Position numbers and translations under genes: made by a program. From JAOADN01 sp049323795 (GTDB lineage: Bacteria > Pseudomonadota > Alphaproteobacteria > Rhodobacterales > Rhodobacteraceae): a stretch of DNA of 64,000 nucleotides. Positions 42,901 through 50,618 of the stretch are shown in pieces. Position 1 is the stretch's first letter. Every line of letters begins with the position of its first letter. Location: NCBI GenBank assembly GCA_049323795.1, contig JBMOOH010000037.1, positions 1 to 64,000 on the forward strand. Reading direction: 5' to 3'. Under the pieces are notes generated by a model, which saw only the letters and a program-made list of their open reading frames with translations, was not told the DNA's origin and ran no database searches.

Positions 42901-43280
42901 CCCGCATTTTCGGTCCGAAAATATCCCGGGGGCCCGGGGGCAGAGCCCCCGCCCTCAGTACGGCATCGGATGCGCCCGGTTCGCCGCCTGCCCTTGCCGC
43001 CGAAACCGGCGCGGCCGAGAGGGCGGCCGCCCCCCCCCTCTGGGGATCCTGCTCACCCCCGGCGAGGGTGGCGCGCAGGGGCCGGGACGCGCTGGCACAT
43101 GTCCCCGCCGCAATGGACGCTTTCGGCCCGCCGCAGCAACGGCCTTTCCGACTTCACCCTTGTGCGGATGCCGGAGTCCTCCGGGATGGACAGCGCCGCG
43201 TCCGCCGTCACCTTGGGATGCGACATGATCCCCCCCTCGCCCGCGGGGGACTGCGGCCCGGACCCCGGAAGGATGCGCCG
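42901..43280. other. Intergenic region after pabC
   Basis: 380 bases. It opens with ATTTTCGG-T-CCGAAAAT (42906-42922) and a GGGGGC-AGA-GCCCCC hairpin (42936-42950), a combination I associate with repeat elements after genes in Rhodobacterales. The rest is GC-rich. A 57-codon minus-strand frame starting at 43227 has no recognisable relatives and is not called. Confidence 0.5.
42906..42950 (+). terminator. Palindrome plus GC hairpin after pabC
   Basis: A perfect palindrome with 8-base arms (ATTTTCGG/CCGAAAAT) followed 13 bases later by a 6-base GC hairpin with a three-base loop. It is six bases after the pabC stop. The likely role is transcription termination of the pabB-pabC transcript. Confidence 0.55.
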
Positions 43281-43880
43281 ATGCGCCCCGCTCGTCAGAC
43301 GATGCTGCCCCGGGCCCTTGCGGCTGCAGCCCTGTTTCTGGCGGTCCACGCCGTGCCGGCAGGTGCCGCACCGGTCGCGTATCTGCTTCAGCCCGACCTG
43401 TCGGTCGTCGCCTTCGAAACCGACTTCGGCACCTCGGGCCTCACCATCACGGGCAGGATGCCGATCGCCGCGGCAAGCCTCGCCATCGATTTCGCCAACC
43501 TTGCCGACAGCCGCGTCGAGGTGACCATGGACGCCGCCCGTGCCCGCACCTCGAACCCGCTTGCGACCGGCGCGATGCTCGGTCCCCGGGTTCTCGCCGT
43601 GGCAACCTACCCGACGCTCCGCTTCGAAAGCACCGCAATCCGCGCCAGGGGCGCAGGGGCCGAGGTGGCGGGGAACCTGACGATCCGCGACGTGACCAGG
43701 CCCGTGACGCTGGCCGCCCGGATCTACCGCCAGACGGGAACCGAGGCGGGCGACCTGTCCCGACTCTCCGTGCTGCTCACTGGGAAGATCGACCGCTCCG
43801 ACTTCGGGGCCGGCGGATTTCCCAACATGGTGGGAAGCGAAGTCCGCCTGAAGATCCTCGCCCGGATCGAGAAGAAGTAG
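43281..43880 (+). CDS. YceI family periplasmic protein
   Basis: 199 residues. A signal peptide (LAAAALFLAVHAVPAGAAP) precedes a lipocalin-like YceI domain: LLQPDLSVVAFETDFGTSGL, ITGRMPIAAASLAIDFANL, SRVEVTMDAARARTSN, AGNLTIRDVTRPVTLAARIY and IDRSDFGAGGFPNMVG near the C-terminus. YceI proteins bind polyisoprenoids or similar amphiphiles in a hydrophobic pocket. The start at 43281 has GGAAGGA upstream. Followed 107 bases later by an MFS transporter. Confidence 0.9.
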   Translation: MRPARQTMLPRALAAAALFLAVHAVPAGAAPVAYLLQPDLSVVAFETDFGTSGLTITGRMPIAAASLAIDFANLADSRVEVTMDAARARTSNPLATGAMLGPRVLAVATYPTLRFESTAIRARGAGAEVAGNLTIRDVTRPVTLAARIYRQTGTEAGDLSRLSVLLTGKIDRSDFGAGGFPNMVGSEVRLKILARIEKK

Positions 43881-43987
43881 CCCCCGGCGCACGATAGCGA
43901 CACCGGCCCGCCACGGGCTGTCGCTTTGCGGGTGGGCAGAACCGCCCCTCCGTCGCAAGCTCGGCCCGCACGGTACTTCGGGCGGCG

Positions 43988-45211
43988 ATGCGCGTTCTGA
44001 TCTCGTTCACGGCGATCTTCCTGTCGGTCATCCTGCTTCAGCTCGGAACCGGCGGCGTCGTGCCCCTCGACGCGATCTCCGGGGTGAGCCTCGGCTTCTC
44101 GGCCTCGCAGATCGGCCTTCTGGGATCGGCCCACTTCACCGGCTTCTTCATCGGCTGCTGGTGGGCGCCGCGCCTGATGGGCGATGTCGGCCATTCCCGT
44201 GCCTTCGCCGCCTTCACCGCCGCCGGGACGATCGGAATCATCGCCCACATGATGATCGTGAATCCCGTCGCCTGGGCGCTTCTCCGGATGCTCTCGGGCC
44301 TCTGCGTGGCGGGCACCTACACGATCATCGAGGCCTGGCTCCAGGCAAAGCTCACGAACGCGACGCGCGGGCGGGCCATGGGCGTCTACCGGGCGGTCGA
44401 TGTCGGCGGAAACCTCGCGGCCCAGCTCGTCATCGGCATCCTGCCGCCGGCGGCCTACTTCTCCTACAACCTGCTCGCCATCGCCTGCTGCGCCGCCCTC
44501 CTGCCCGTCACCGTCTCGCGCGCCGAACAGCCGGCGACGCCCGAGGCCCCCCGCCTGCGCCCGCGCCTCGCCTGGGACCGCTCGCCGCTCGCCGCGCTCG
44601 GCGTCGTGGTCTCGGGGATCACCGGGTCCGCCTACCGGATGGTCGGGCCGCTCTACGGAGTGCAGGTCGGGCTGCGGCAGGACCAGATCGCGGTCTTCCT
44701 CGCTGCCTATGTCATCGGCGGGGCGGTCTCGCAGGTCCCGTTCGGCTGGCTTGCCGACCGCTACGACCGCAGGCATGTCCTCGTGTGGCTCTCGGCCTTC
44801 GCGATCCTCGCCGGCCTTGCGGTCATCGGGCTCGGGTCCCTGGGCAACGGTGCGGTCTATGCCGGCGCGGCCCTCTTCGGGATCGCCACCTTCCCGCTCT
44901 ACTCGCTCTCGGCCGCGCACGCGCACGACTTCGCAACCGACGCGGAGCGGGTCGAACTGTCGGCGGCCCTGATGTTCCTCTATGCGGTGGGCGCCATCGC
45001 CTCGCCGCTGATCGCGTCCTCGCTGATCGACAGGCTCGGACCCGCCTCGATGTTCGTCTTCATCGCGCTGGCGCATGTCGCGCTCCTGCTCTTCGGCCTC
45101 GTCAGGATGCGCGCCCGACCCGCGCCCGCCGAACGCACCGGCTACATCTACACGCCCCGGACCTCGTTCCTCGTCGGGCGGCTGCTCGCCGGGGTGCGGC
45201 GCGGACGATAG
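43988..45211 (+). CDS. Major facilitator superfamily transporter (YcaD-like)
   Basis: 407 residues with 12 predicted helices. The A-motif-like loop between helices 2 and 3 is GCWWAPRLMGDVGHSRAFAA and the central repeat is PFGWLADRYDRRHVLVW. The sequence IIEAWLQAKLTNATRGRAMG after helix 4 is a hallmark of the YcaD/MFS-1 group. The substrate is unknown. The C-terminus ends in a basic RRGR tail. The gene stands alone ahead of metG. Confidence 0.87.
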   Translation: MRVLISFTAIFLSVILLQLGTGGVVPLDAISGVSLGFSASQIGLLGSAHFTGFFIGCWWAPRLMGDVGHSRAFAAFTAAGTIGIIAHMMIVNPVAWALLRMLSGLCVAGTYTIIEAWLQAKLTNATRGRAMGVYRAVDVGGNLAAQLVIGILPPAAYFSYNLLAIACCAALLPVTVSRAEQPATPEAPRLRPRLAWDRSPLAALGVVVSGITGSAYRMVGPLYGVQVGLRQDQIAVFLAAYVIGGAVSQVPFGWLADRYDRRHVLVWLSAFAILAGLAVIGLGSLGNGAVYAGAALFGIATFPLYSLSAAHAHDFATDAERVELSAALMFLYAVGAIASPLIASSLIDRLGPASMFVFIALAHVALLLFGLVRMRARPAPAERTGYIYTPRTSFLVGRLLAGVRRGR

Positions 45212-45307
45212 CGGACGCCCCGCGCCCCTCACCCTCTGGCCCTTCGCCCCCCTTCCCGCTAAACCCTCGCGCGGACTAGGGAGCGGACTAGGGACAGGAA
45301 CGCGCGC

Positions 45308-47026
45308 ATGGCCCGGATTCTCATCACCTCGGCGATCCCCTACATCAACGGGATCAAGCATCTGGGCAACCTCGTCGGCTCCCAGCTCCCGGCCGACCTC
45401 TTCGCCCGCTACATGCGCGCGCGCGGCAACGAGGTGCTGTTCCTTTGCGCGACCGACGAACACGGCACCCCTGCCGAGCTTGCCGCCGCCAGGGCGAAGA
45501 AGCCGGTCGAAGAATACTGCGCCGAGATGCATCAGGTGCAGGCCGAGCTTGCCCGCGGGTTCCGCCTGTCCTTCGACCATTTCGGGCGCTCGTCCAGCCC
45601 GCAGAACCACCGCCTGACCCAGCACTTCGCGGGCGTGCTCGACGCGAACGGCTGGATCGAGGAGCGGTTCGAGAAGCAGATCTATTCGGTGGACGACGGC
45701 CGGTTCCTGCCCGACCGCTACATCGAGGGCACCTGCCCGAACTGCGGTTACGATCGTGCCCGCGGCGACCAGTGCGAGAACTGCACCAAGCAGCTCGACC
45801 CGACCGACCTCATCAACCCGCGCTCGGCGATCTCGGGGTCCACAAATCTCGAGGTGCGCGAAACCAAGCACCTCTACCTCCGCCAGCGCGCGCTCAAGGA
45901 CCGGCTGGAGGCGTGGATCGACAGCAAGACCGACTGGCCGATCCTGACAACTTCGATCGCCAGGAAGTGGCTGAACGACGGCGACGGCCTCCAGGACCGG
46001 GGCATCACGCGCGACCTCTACTGGGGCATCCCGGTGAGGAAGGGCGAGCGGCCCTGGCCGGGGATGGAGGGCAAGGTCTTCTACGTCTGGTTCGACGCGC
46101 CCATCGAATACATCGCCTGCGCCGCCGAATGGGCCGAGGCGAAGGGTCTGCCGCCGTCGCAGTGGGAACGCTGGTGGCGGACCGACAAGGGCGCGGGCGA
46201 CGTGACCTATTACCAGTTCATGGGCAAGGACAACGTGCCCTTCCACACGCTCTCCTTCCCCGCGACGCTGCTGGGGTCGGGCGAGCCGTGGAAGATGGTC
46301 GATTACCTCAAGTCCTTCAATTACCTGAACTACGACGGCGGACAGTTCAGCACGTCCCAAGGCCGCGGCGTGTTCATGGACCAGGCGCTCTCGATCCTTC
46401 CGGCGGACTACTGGCGCTGGTGGCTCCTCTCCCACGCCCCCGAAACCTCGGACAGCGAATTCACCTGGGAGAACTTCCAGACCAGCGTGAACAAGGACCT
46501 CGCCGACGTGCTCGGCAACTTCGTCAGCCGCATCACCAAGTTCTGCCGCTCGAAGTTCGGCGAGGAGGTGCCTGCGGGCGGCGAGACCGGGGAACGCGCC
46601 GCCGCGCTGATCGTGGAGCTTGAGGAGCGCGTCCGCGACTACGAACGCTACATGACCGCCATCGAGGTGCGGAAGGCGGCGGCGGAGCTTCGGGCGATCT
46701 GGGTCGCCGGCAACGAATACCTCCAGTCCGCCGCGCCCTGGACCGTCCACAAGACCGACCCCGACCGCGCCGCGGCGATGACCCGGCTCGGCCTGAACCT
46801 CGTCCGGCTCTATGCCGTGCTGTCGGAACCCTTCATCCCCGACGCCGCCGCAACGATGCTCGCCGCGATGAACACGGCCGACCGTTCGTGGCCGGGTTCC
46901 GTGGCGGAAGCGCTGACCGCGCTCCCCGCCGGCCACGCCTTCGCCACGCCCGACGTCATGTTCCGCAAGATCGGCGACGACGAGCGGGAGGAGTGGGCGA
47001 GAAGGTTCGCGGGGGCGCGGTCGTAG
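45308..47026 (+). CDS. metG: Methionyl-tRNA synthetase
   Basis: 572 residues, class I. The HIGH-equivalent is in PYINGIKHLGNLVGS and the zinc finger has four cysteines (CPNCGYDRARGDQCENC) around residues 143-159. The anticodon-binding helical domain follows residue 390. The KMSKS-equivalent reads FSTSQGRGVF, as in the alphaproteobacterial group, lacking the first lysine of the signature. There is no C-terminal dimerisation domain. The start at 45308 is followed by the expected ARILITSAIPY. Confidence 0.97.
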   Translation: MARILITSAIPYINGIKHLGNLVGSQLPADLFARYMRARGNEVLFLCATDEHGTPAELAAARAKKPVEEYCAEMHQVQAELARGFRLSFDHFGRSSSPQNHRLTQHFAGVLDANGWIEERFEKQIYSVDDGRFLPDRYIEGTCPNCGYDRARGDQCENCTKQLDPTDLINPRSAISGSTNLEVRETKHLYLRQRALKDRLEAWIDSKTDWPILTTSIARKWLNDGDGLQDRGITRDLYWGIPVRKGERPWPGMEGKVFYVWFDAPIEYIACAAEWAEAKGLPPSQWERWWRTDKGAGDVTYYQFMGKDNVPFHTLSFPATLLGSGEPWKMVDYLKSFNYLNYDGGQFSTSQGRGVFMDQALSILPADYWRWWLLSHAPETSDSEFTWENFQTSVNKDLADVLGNFVSRITKFCRSKFGEEVPAGGETGERAAALIVELEERVRDYERYMTAIEVRKAAAELRAIWVAGNEYLQSAAPWTVHKTDPDRAAAMTRLGLNLVRLYAVLSEPFIPDAAATMLAAMNTADRSWPGSVAEALTALPAGHAFATPDVMFRKIGDDEREEWARRFAGARS

Positions 47027-47051
47027 GCCGGCCCTGACCGGGCACCGTATG

Positions 47052-47080
47052 AAAACGGGCGCGGCCATCGCCACGCCCGT
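47052..47080 (-). terminator. Rho-independent terminator of the cold-shock gene
   Basis: On the minus strand ACGGGCG pairs with CGCCCGT (7 perfect pairs plus an inner GGC/GCC pair), followed directly by TTTTC. It lies about 50 bases after the csp stop and 25 bases after metG on the other strand. Confidence 0.75.
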
Positions 47081-47086
47081 CCCGCA

Positions 47087-47107
47087 GCCCCGGATCAGGT
47101 CCGGGGC
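47087..47107. repeat. Short GC palindrome next to the csp terminator
   Basis: GCCCCGGA-TCAGG-TCCGGGGC, 8-base arms and 5-base loop. The design (CCCCGGA core with short loop) resembles the palindrome found inside valS at 61316-61336 and may belong to the same class of small dispersed repeat. Confidence 0.5.
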
Positions 47108-47127
47108 CTCATTCGGGAACCTGCCGC

Positions 47128-47334
47128 TTACGCCAGCGCGAGGTTCGTCGCCGATTCCCGCCCGTCGCGGCCCTTCTCGATGTCGAAGGTCACCTTCTGG
47201 CCGTCCTTCAGCTCGCGGATACCCGCCCGCTCCAGCGCCGAGATGTGGACGAACACGTCCTTGCTGCTTCCGTCGGGGGCGATGAAGCCATAACCCTTGG
47301 TGCCGTTGAACCATTTCACGCTGCCGGTGGCCAT
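47128..47334 (-). CDS. cspA: Cold-shock domain protein
   Basis: 68 residues, one OB fold with both RNA-binding motifs: KGYGFI (RNP1) and VFVHIS (RNP2), plus the VKWFNGTKG start. Binds single-stranded nucleic acids as an RNA chaperone. The ATG is preceded by AGGAGAC. A long region upstream (about 400 bases to the tRNA remnant) leaves room for a long 5' leader as in other csp genes. Confidence 0.93.
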   Translation of the reverse strand: MATGSVKWFNGTKGYGFIAPDGSSKDVFVHISALERAGIRELKDGQKVTFDIEKGRDGRESATNLALA

Positions 47335-47731
47335 CGTGAAGTCTCCTGTAGAACTGCCGCCCACACCATGTGGCGGCCCGGCGCAGTCGCGAATCGAATG
47401 ACTGAGGCCGAAAACGGAAACAGTGGTCGATCGGGTCTCGTCGCAATCGCAACATATCCGCGGAATTTCCGCGCAGATCAAGCCTGAATCGCGGCGCCCC
47501 TCTCGGGATCCGCGCGGATGCGGCAAGAACGCCAGCCGGCCGGCTGGCAGCGTCCGGCGCATGCCGGTGTCATCGCTTTCCGTCGAGGGTCTCCACGACG
47601 GACGGCCTGACGAGACGTTCACGCGCACCCGATGGCGCGCCGGCCGGGGAAGCCAGGCTGTGCACGAAAAGTCGGTCGGAAGGGCGGGCACTGGCCTGAC
47701 CGGTTCCGCTTGGACGAAAGCTCCGGAACTC
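47335..47731. other. csp upstream region
   Basis: 397 bases between the cold-shock start and a tRNA remnant. The first 130 bases are comparatively AT-rich (around 47396-47465) and probably hold the csp promoter and leader. No gene is recognised; frames seen there extend the csp reading frame upstream without a start site. Confidence 0.45.
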
Positions 47732-47797
47732 TGGTACCCGCGGCCGGACTTGAACCGGCCCGGCCCTCCGGTCGGGGATTTCAGGTCACGCCGAATG
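47732..47797 (-). pseudogene. tRNA 3'-half remnant with CCA
   Basis: On the minus strand the last 28 bases form a perfect T arm (GCCGG-TTCAAGT-CCGGC) plus an acceptor 3' strand CGCGGGT, discriminator A and encoded CCA. Upstream lie an anticodon-like CTGAAAT and a class-II-like variable arm. No matching 5' acceptor (ACCCGCG) precedes it; the abnormal tRNA-Leu lies there instead. It is best read as the 3' part of a lost tRNA gene, perhaps a Leu or Ser type. Confidence 0.6.
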
Positions 47798-47872
47798 TGC
47801 GGGCGGTGGGAGTCGAACCCACAGAAATCAGGATTTTAAGTCCCGAGCGTCTACCTGTTCCGCCACGCCCGC
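47798..47872 (-). tRNA. tRNA-Leu (UAA anticodon), abnormal short variable region
   Basis: 75 bases with a 7-bp acceptor (GCGGGCG/CGCCCGC), a D arm GCG...CGC with GGTAGA, an anticodon stem CGGGA/TCCTG with loop CTTAAAA (anticodon TAA), and a T arm GTGGG-TTCGACT-CCCAC. The discriminator A fits Leu. The variable region is only ATTTCT, whereas bacterial tRNA-Leu has a long class II arm. CCA is not encoded. It may be a degraded copy or a natural variant. Confidence 0.6.
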
Positions 47873-48338
47873 TGGCACAGTTCACACCTTTGGCACAGCC
47901 TGTGGCAGAGCCTCAAGGGCTGTCGCTCCTCGCAGTGTAGATGGCGGAGGAGAGGATACCGCTCAACACGCACGTCACGGACGTCACGAACGCTGACAAT
48001 CCCCGGCCCGGTTCAGACAATACCGGCCACAATCCGGATCAGCCTGAGAGCCCAGGGAAGATGAAAGATGCCCTTGAGGGGGCAGCTATGGCACCGCATC
48101 CGGGCACCGACTTGCGCCGCGGCCCGCATCCCCGCGTACGGCAGCGCTGACGCGGAGCCGCAGCTTTCCGGACAGGGCGCCGGCGGGTCCGGCGCATCCC
48201 CTGTCGGGCGGCCGGAACGGGACTTGCCGCACTGCCCGCCACTGCCCGCCCTCACCCCCGGCGCAAACCGGACCCGATGCTTCGGACGGTGGGGTGCCGG
48301 AGCGGCAATCCGCCCCCGGCCCGCGGTGACGGGCCCGC
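47873..48338. other. Intergenic region upstream of the tRNA-Leu
   Basis: 466 bases without a recognisable gene. A 69-codon plus-strand frame from 47941 has no known relatives and a composition (Pro, Asn, Asp rich) that I do not trust. Short direct repeats (CGTCACG at about 47974 and 47982; ACTGCCCGCC at about 48232 and 48242) are the only structure seen. Confidence 0.4.
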
Positions 48339-49130
48339 TCAGCCCTCGTCGCGGAGAAGCTTGAGGAAGGGCTGGAACAGCCCGGGGTTCGCGACCGCGA
48401 TCTCGCCGCTCTCGACCGGGTCCGCGCCCTCGCGGATCGGGGCGACCATGCCGCCCGCCTCGCGCACCAGGACGATGCCCGCCGCCAGATCCCAGGGCTT
48501 CATGCCCCGCTCCCAGTATCCGTCGAGGCGCCCTGCGGCGACATAGGCCAGATCGACCGCGCCGGCACCCCAGCGGCGCAGGCCCGCCGTAACCGGAAGC
48601 AGCCGCGACTGGTCGCGGAGCGCGGCCGCCATCGCGTCCCTGTTTCCGGCCGGAACGCCGGTGCCGAAGATCGCCTCGCCCATCGCACGCCGCCCCGACA
48701 CCCGCAGTCGGCGGTCGTTCATCCACGCCCCCGCCCCCTTCTCGGCCCAGAAGAGTTCGTCCTTGGCAGGATCGAACAACACGCCCGCGACCATCTCGCC
48801 CTTGTGCTCGAGCGCGATCGACACGCCCCAGTGCGGCAGCCCGTGCAGGAAGTTCGTCGTCCCGTCGAGCGGATCGACGATCCAGCGCCGCGTCGGATCC
48901 TGCCCCTTGTCCTCGCCCGTCTCCTCGCCGAGCCAGCCATAGGTCGGCCGCGCGCCCATCAGCTCTTCCTTGACGATGCGCTCCGCCTCGCGGTCGGCGC
49001 GGCTCACGAAATCGCCCGGCCCCTTGACCGAGACCTGGAGGTTCTCGACCTCGCGGAAATCCTTGACGAGCGACCGGCCCGCGGCGCGCGCCGCCTTGAC
49101 CATGAGATTGAGGTTCGCGCTGCCCTGCAT
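48339..49130 (-). CDS. suhB: Inositol monophosphatase family protein (SuhB-like)
   Basis: 263 residues. Metal-binding blocks WLGEETGED (Glu), WIVDPLDGTTNFLHG (DPLDGT) and KPWDLAAGIVLVREAGG (WDxAAG) are all present. Hydrolyses inositol phosphates; E. coli SuhB also works with NusA in rRNA transcription. The ATG at 49130 gives the family start MQGSANLNLMVKAARAAG. Divergent from the SbmA/BacA gene. Confidence 0.92.
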   Translation of the reverse strand: MQGSANLNLMVKAARAAGRSLVKDFREVENLQVSVKGPGDFVSRADREAERIVKEELMGARPTYGWLGEETGEDKGQDPTRRWIVDPLDGTTNFLHGLPHWGVSIALEHKGEMVAGVLFDPAKDELFWAEKGAGAWMNDRRLRVSGRRAMGEAIFGTGVPAGNRDAMAAALRDQSRLLPVTAGLRRWGAGAVDLAYVAAGRLDGYWERGMKPWDLAAGIVLVREAGGMVAPIREGADPVESGEIAVANPGLFQPFLKLLRDEG

Positions 49131-49351
49131 CGCCGTCGGCTCCTTCGGTTCAGGGCGGGCGTATAGGCGGACGGGGCCGGAAAGGAAAGGGGAGGGCGGA
49201 CCGCGGCGCGCGCCGCTCACCGCGCCTCGCGCCCGCTCACGTTGCCGTTCGCTCCGTTCTGGCCGGATGGTGCTTGCGCGGGGGCGCCGGTAAGTCCACA
49301 AGACCAATCCGGCCGGGCCGTGGAGACCGGCGTGACAACAGGCGGCAGGGC

Positions 49352-50608
49352 ATGTTCAGGTCGTTCTTTCCAAGCCCTAGGATCTTCTTTCCCTCGGTCC
49401 TCGTCTGGGTCGCGCTCTGCGTGGCCGTCTGGTACGTCTTCGGCGCCGCCCTCGGCACCGCCCTCGGCGCGCCGCCGATCCCCGAAGGCACCGACCCGCC
49501 GCTCGGAATCGCCTACTTCGTTACCCCGGATTTTCTCTTCTTCTACGGCTACTTCGCCGTCTCTCTGGCCCTCTTCGCCGGCTTCTGGTTCAGGATGGCC
49601 CCGCACCCGATGCAATGGTGGTCGATCGTCGGCTCGGCGCTCATCCTGTTCTCCACCTATTTCAGCGTGCAGGTCTCGGTGGCGATCAACAACTGGCGCG
49701 GCCCCTTCTTCGACGACGTGCAGAACGCGCTCTCGGGTGGCGGCACCGTCACTGCCGCAGACCTCTACCTGCTGATCTGGCTCTTCTCGCAGATCGCCTT
49801 CGTCTGGATCGTGGTCTACGTGGCGACACGCTTCTTCGTCAGCCACTACGTGTTCCGCTGGCGATCCGCGATGAACGACTACTACATGTCGCGATGGCCG
49901 CAGGTGCGCAGCATCGAGGGGGCCGCCCAGCGCGTGCAGGAAGACACAATGCGCTTTGCCGGCATCGTCGAGGATCTCGGCTCCTCGATCGTCGAATCCG
50001 TGATGACGCTCTTTGCCTTCCTGCCGGTCCTTGCGACCCTGTCCGCCCAAGTCACCGAACTGCCGGTCCTCGGCGTGATCCCCGAACCGCTCCTCGTCAT
50101 GGCGATCTTCTGGTCGCTGTTCGGCACGGTCCTTCTGGCGGTCGCGGGCATCCGCCTGCCGGGCCTCAACTTCGCCAACCAGCGGGTCGAGGCCGCCTAC
50201 CGCAAGGAACTCGTCTACGGCGAGGACGACCCCCGGCGTGCCGATCCGCCCACGGTGCGGGAACTCTTCTCGCGCGTGCGGCTCAACTACTTCCGCCTCT
50301 ATCTGCACTACGCCTATTTCAACGTCTTCCGCGGCCTCTACCTCCAGGCCGACAACATCTTCGCCTACGTGATCCTGATCCCCACCATCGTGGCCGGCAA
50401 GATCACCTTCGGCGTCCTCCAGCAGATCCTCACCGCCTTCGGGCAGGTCTCGGGGTCGTTCCAGTATCTCGTCAACTCGTGGACGACGATCATCGAGCTT
50501 CTGTCGATCCACAAGCGGCTGCGCGCCTTCGAGGCCGCCTTCGACGGCAAGGCGCACTACGAGATGCCGCCCGAGGCCGACCTCGCCCCGGGCCCGGCGG
50601 CGGAGTAG
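49352..50608 (+). CDS. SbmA/BacA family peptide transporter
   Basis: 418 residues of the SbmA_BacA family: FFPSPRIFFPSVLVWVALCV at the start, then FSVQVSVAINNWRGPFFDDVQ, RWRSAMNDYYMSRWPQVRSIEG, GAAQRVQEDTMRFAGIVEDLG, and PTIVAGKITFGVLQQILTAF. Takes up antimicrobial peptides and other cargo using the proton gradient; there is no ATPase domain. In rhizobia BacA is needed for symbiosis; here the role is unknown. The ATG at 49352 is chosen, because the preceding in-frame sequence does not look like protein. Confidence 0.93.
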   Translation: MFRSFFPSPRIFFPSVLVWVALCVAVWYVFGAALGTALGAPPIPEGTDPPLGIAYFVTPDFLFFYGYFAVSLALFAGFWFRMAPHPMQWWSIVGSALILFSTYFSVQVSVAINNWRGPFFDDVQNALSGGGTVTAADLYLLIWLFSQIAFVWIVVYVATRFFVSHYVFRWRSAMNDYYMSRWPQVRSIEGAAQRVQEDTMRFAGIVEDLGSSIVESVMTLFAFLPVLATLSAQVTELPVLGVIPEPLLVMAIFWSLFGTVLLAVAGIRLPGLNFANQRVEAAYRKELVYGEDDPRRADPPTVRELFSRVRLNYFRLYLHYAYFNVFRGLYLQADNIFAYVILIPTIVAGKITFGVLQQILTAFGQVSGSFQYLVNSWTTIIELLSIHKRLRAFEAAFDGKAHYEMPPEADLAPGPAAE

Positions 50609-50618
50609 GCGCGCGTCT

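Noticed and set aside
43053..43227. 57-codon minus-strand frame starting with a good ATG
   Set aside because: No ribosome site, no relatives known to me, Arg/Pro-rich end.
43724..47455. A minus-strand open frame of over 1200 codons antisense to metG and the MFS gene
   Set aside because: Typical shadow frame in GC-rich DNA; Arg/Gly/Asp-rich, no family, and the plus-strand genes are clear.
47732..47797. 3' end of a tmRNA
   Set aside because: T arm and CCA fit, but no alanine acceptor G-U pair or tag-coding region; a tRNA remnant is simpler.
47941..48150. 69-codon plus-strand frame upstream of the tRNA
   Set aside because: No recognisable domain; composition unlike the genome proteins; probably chance.
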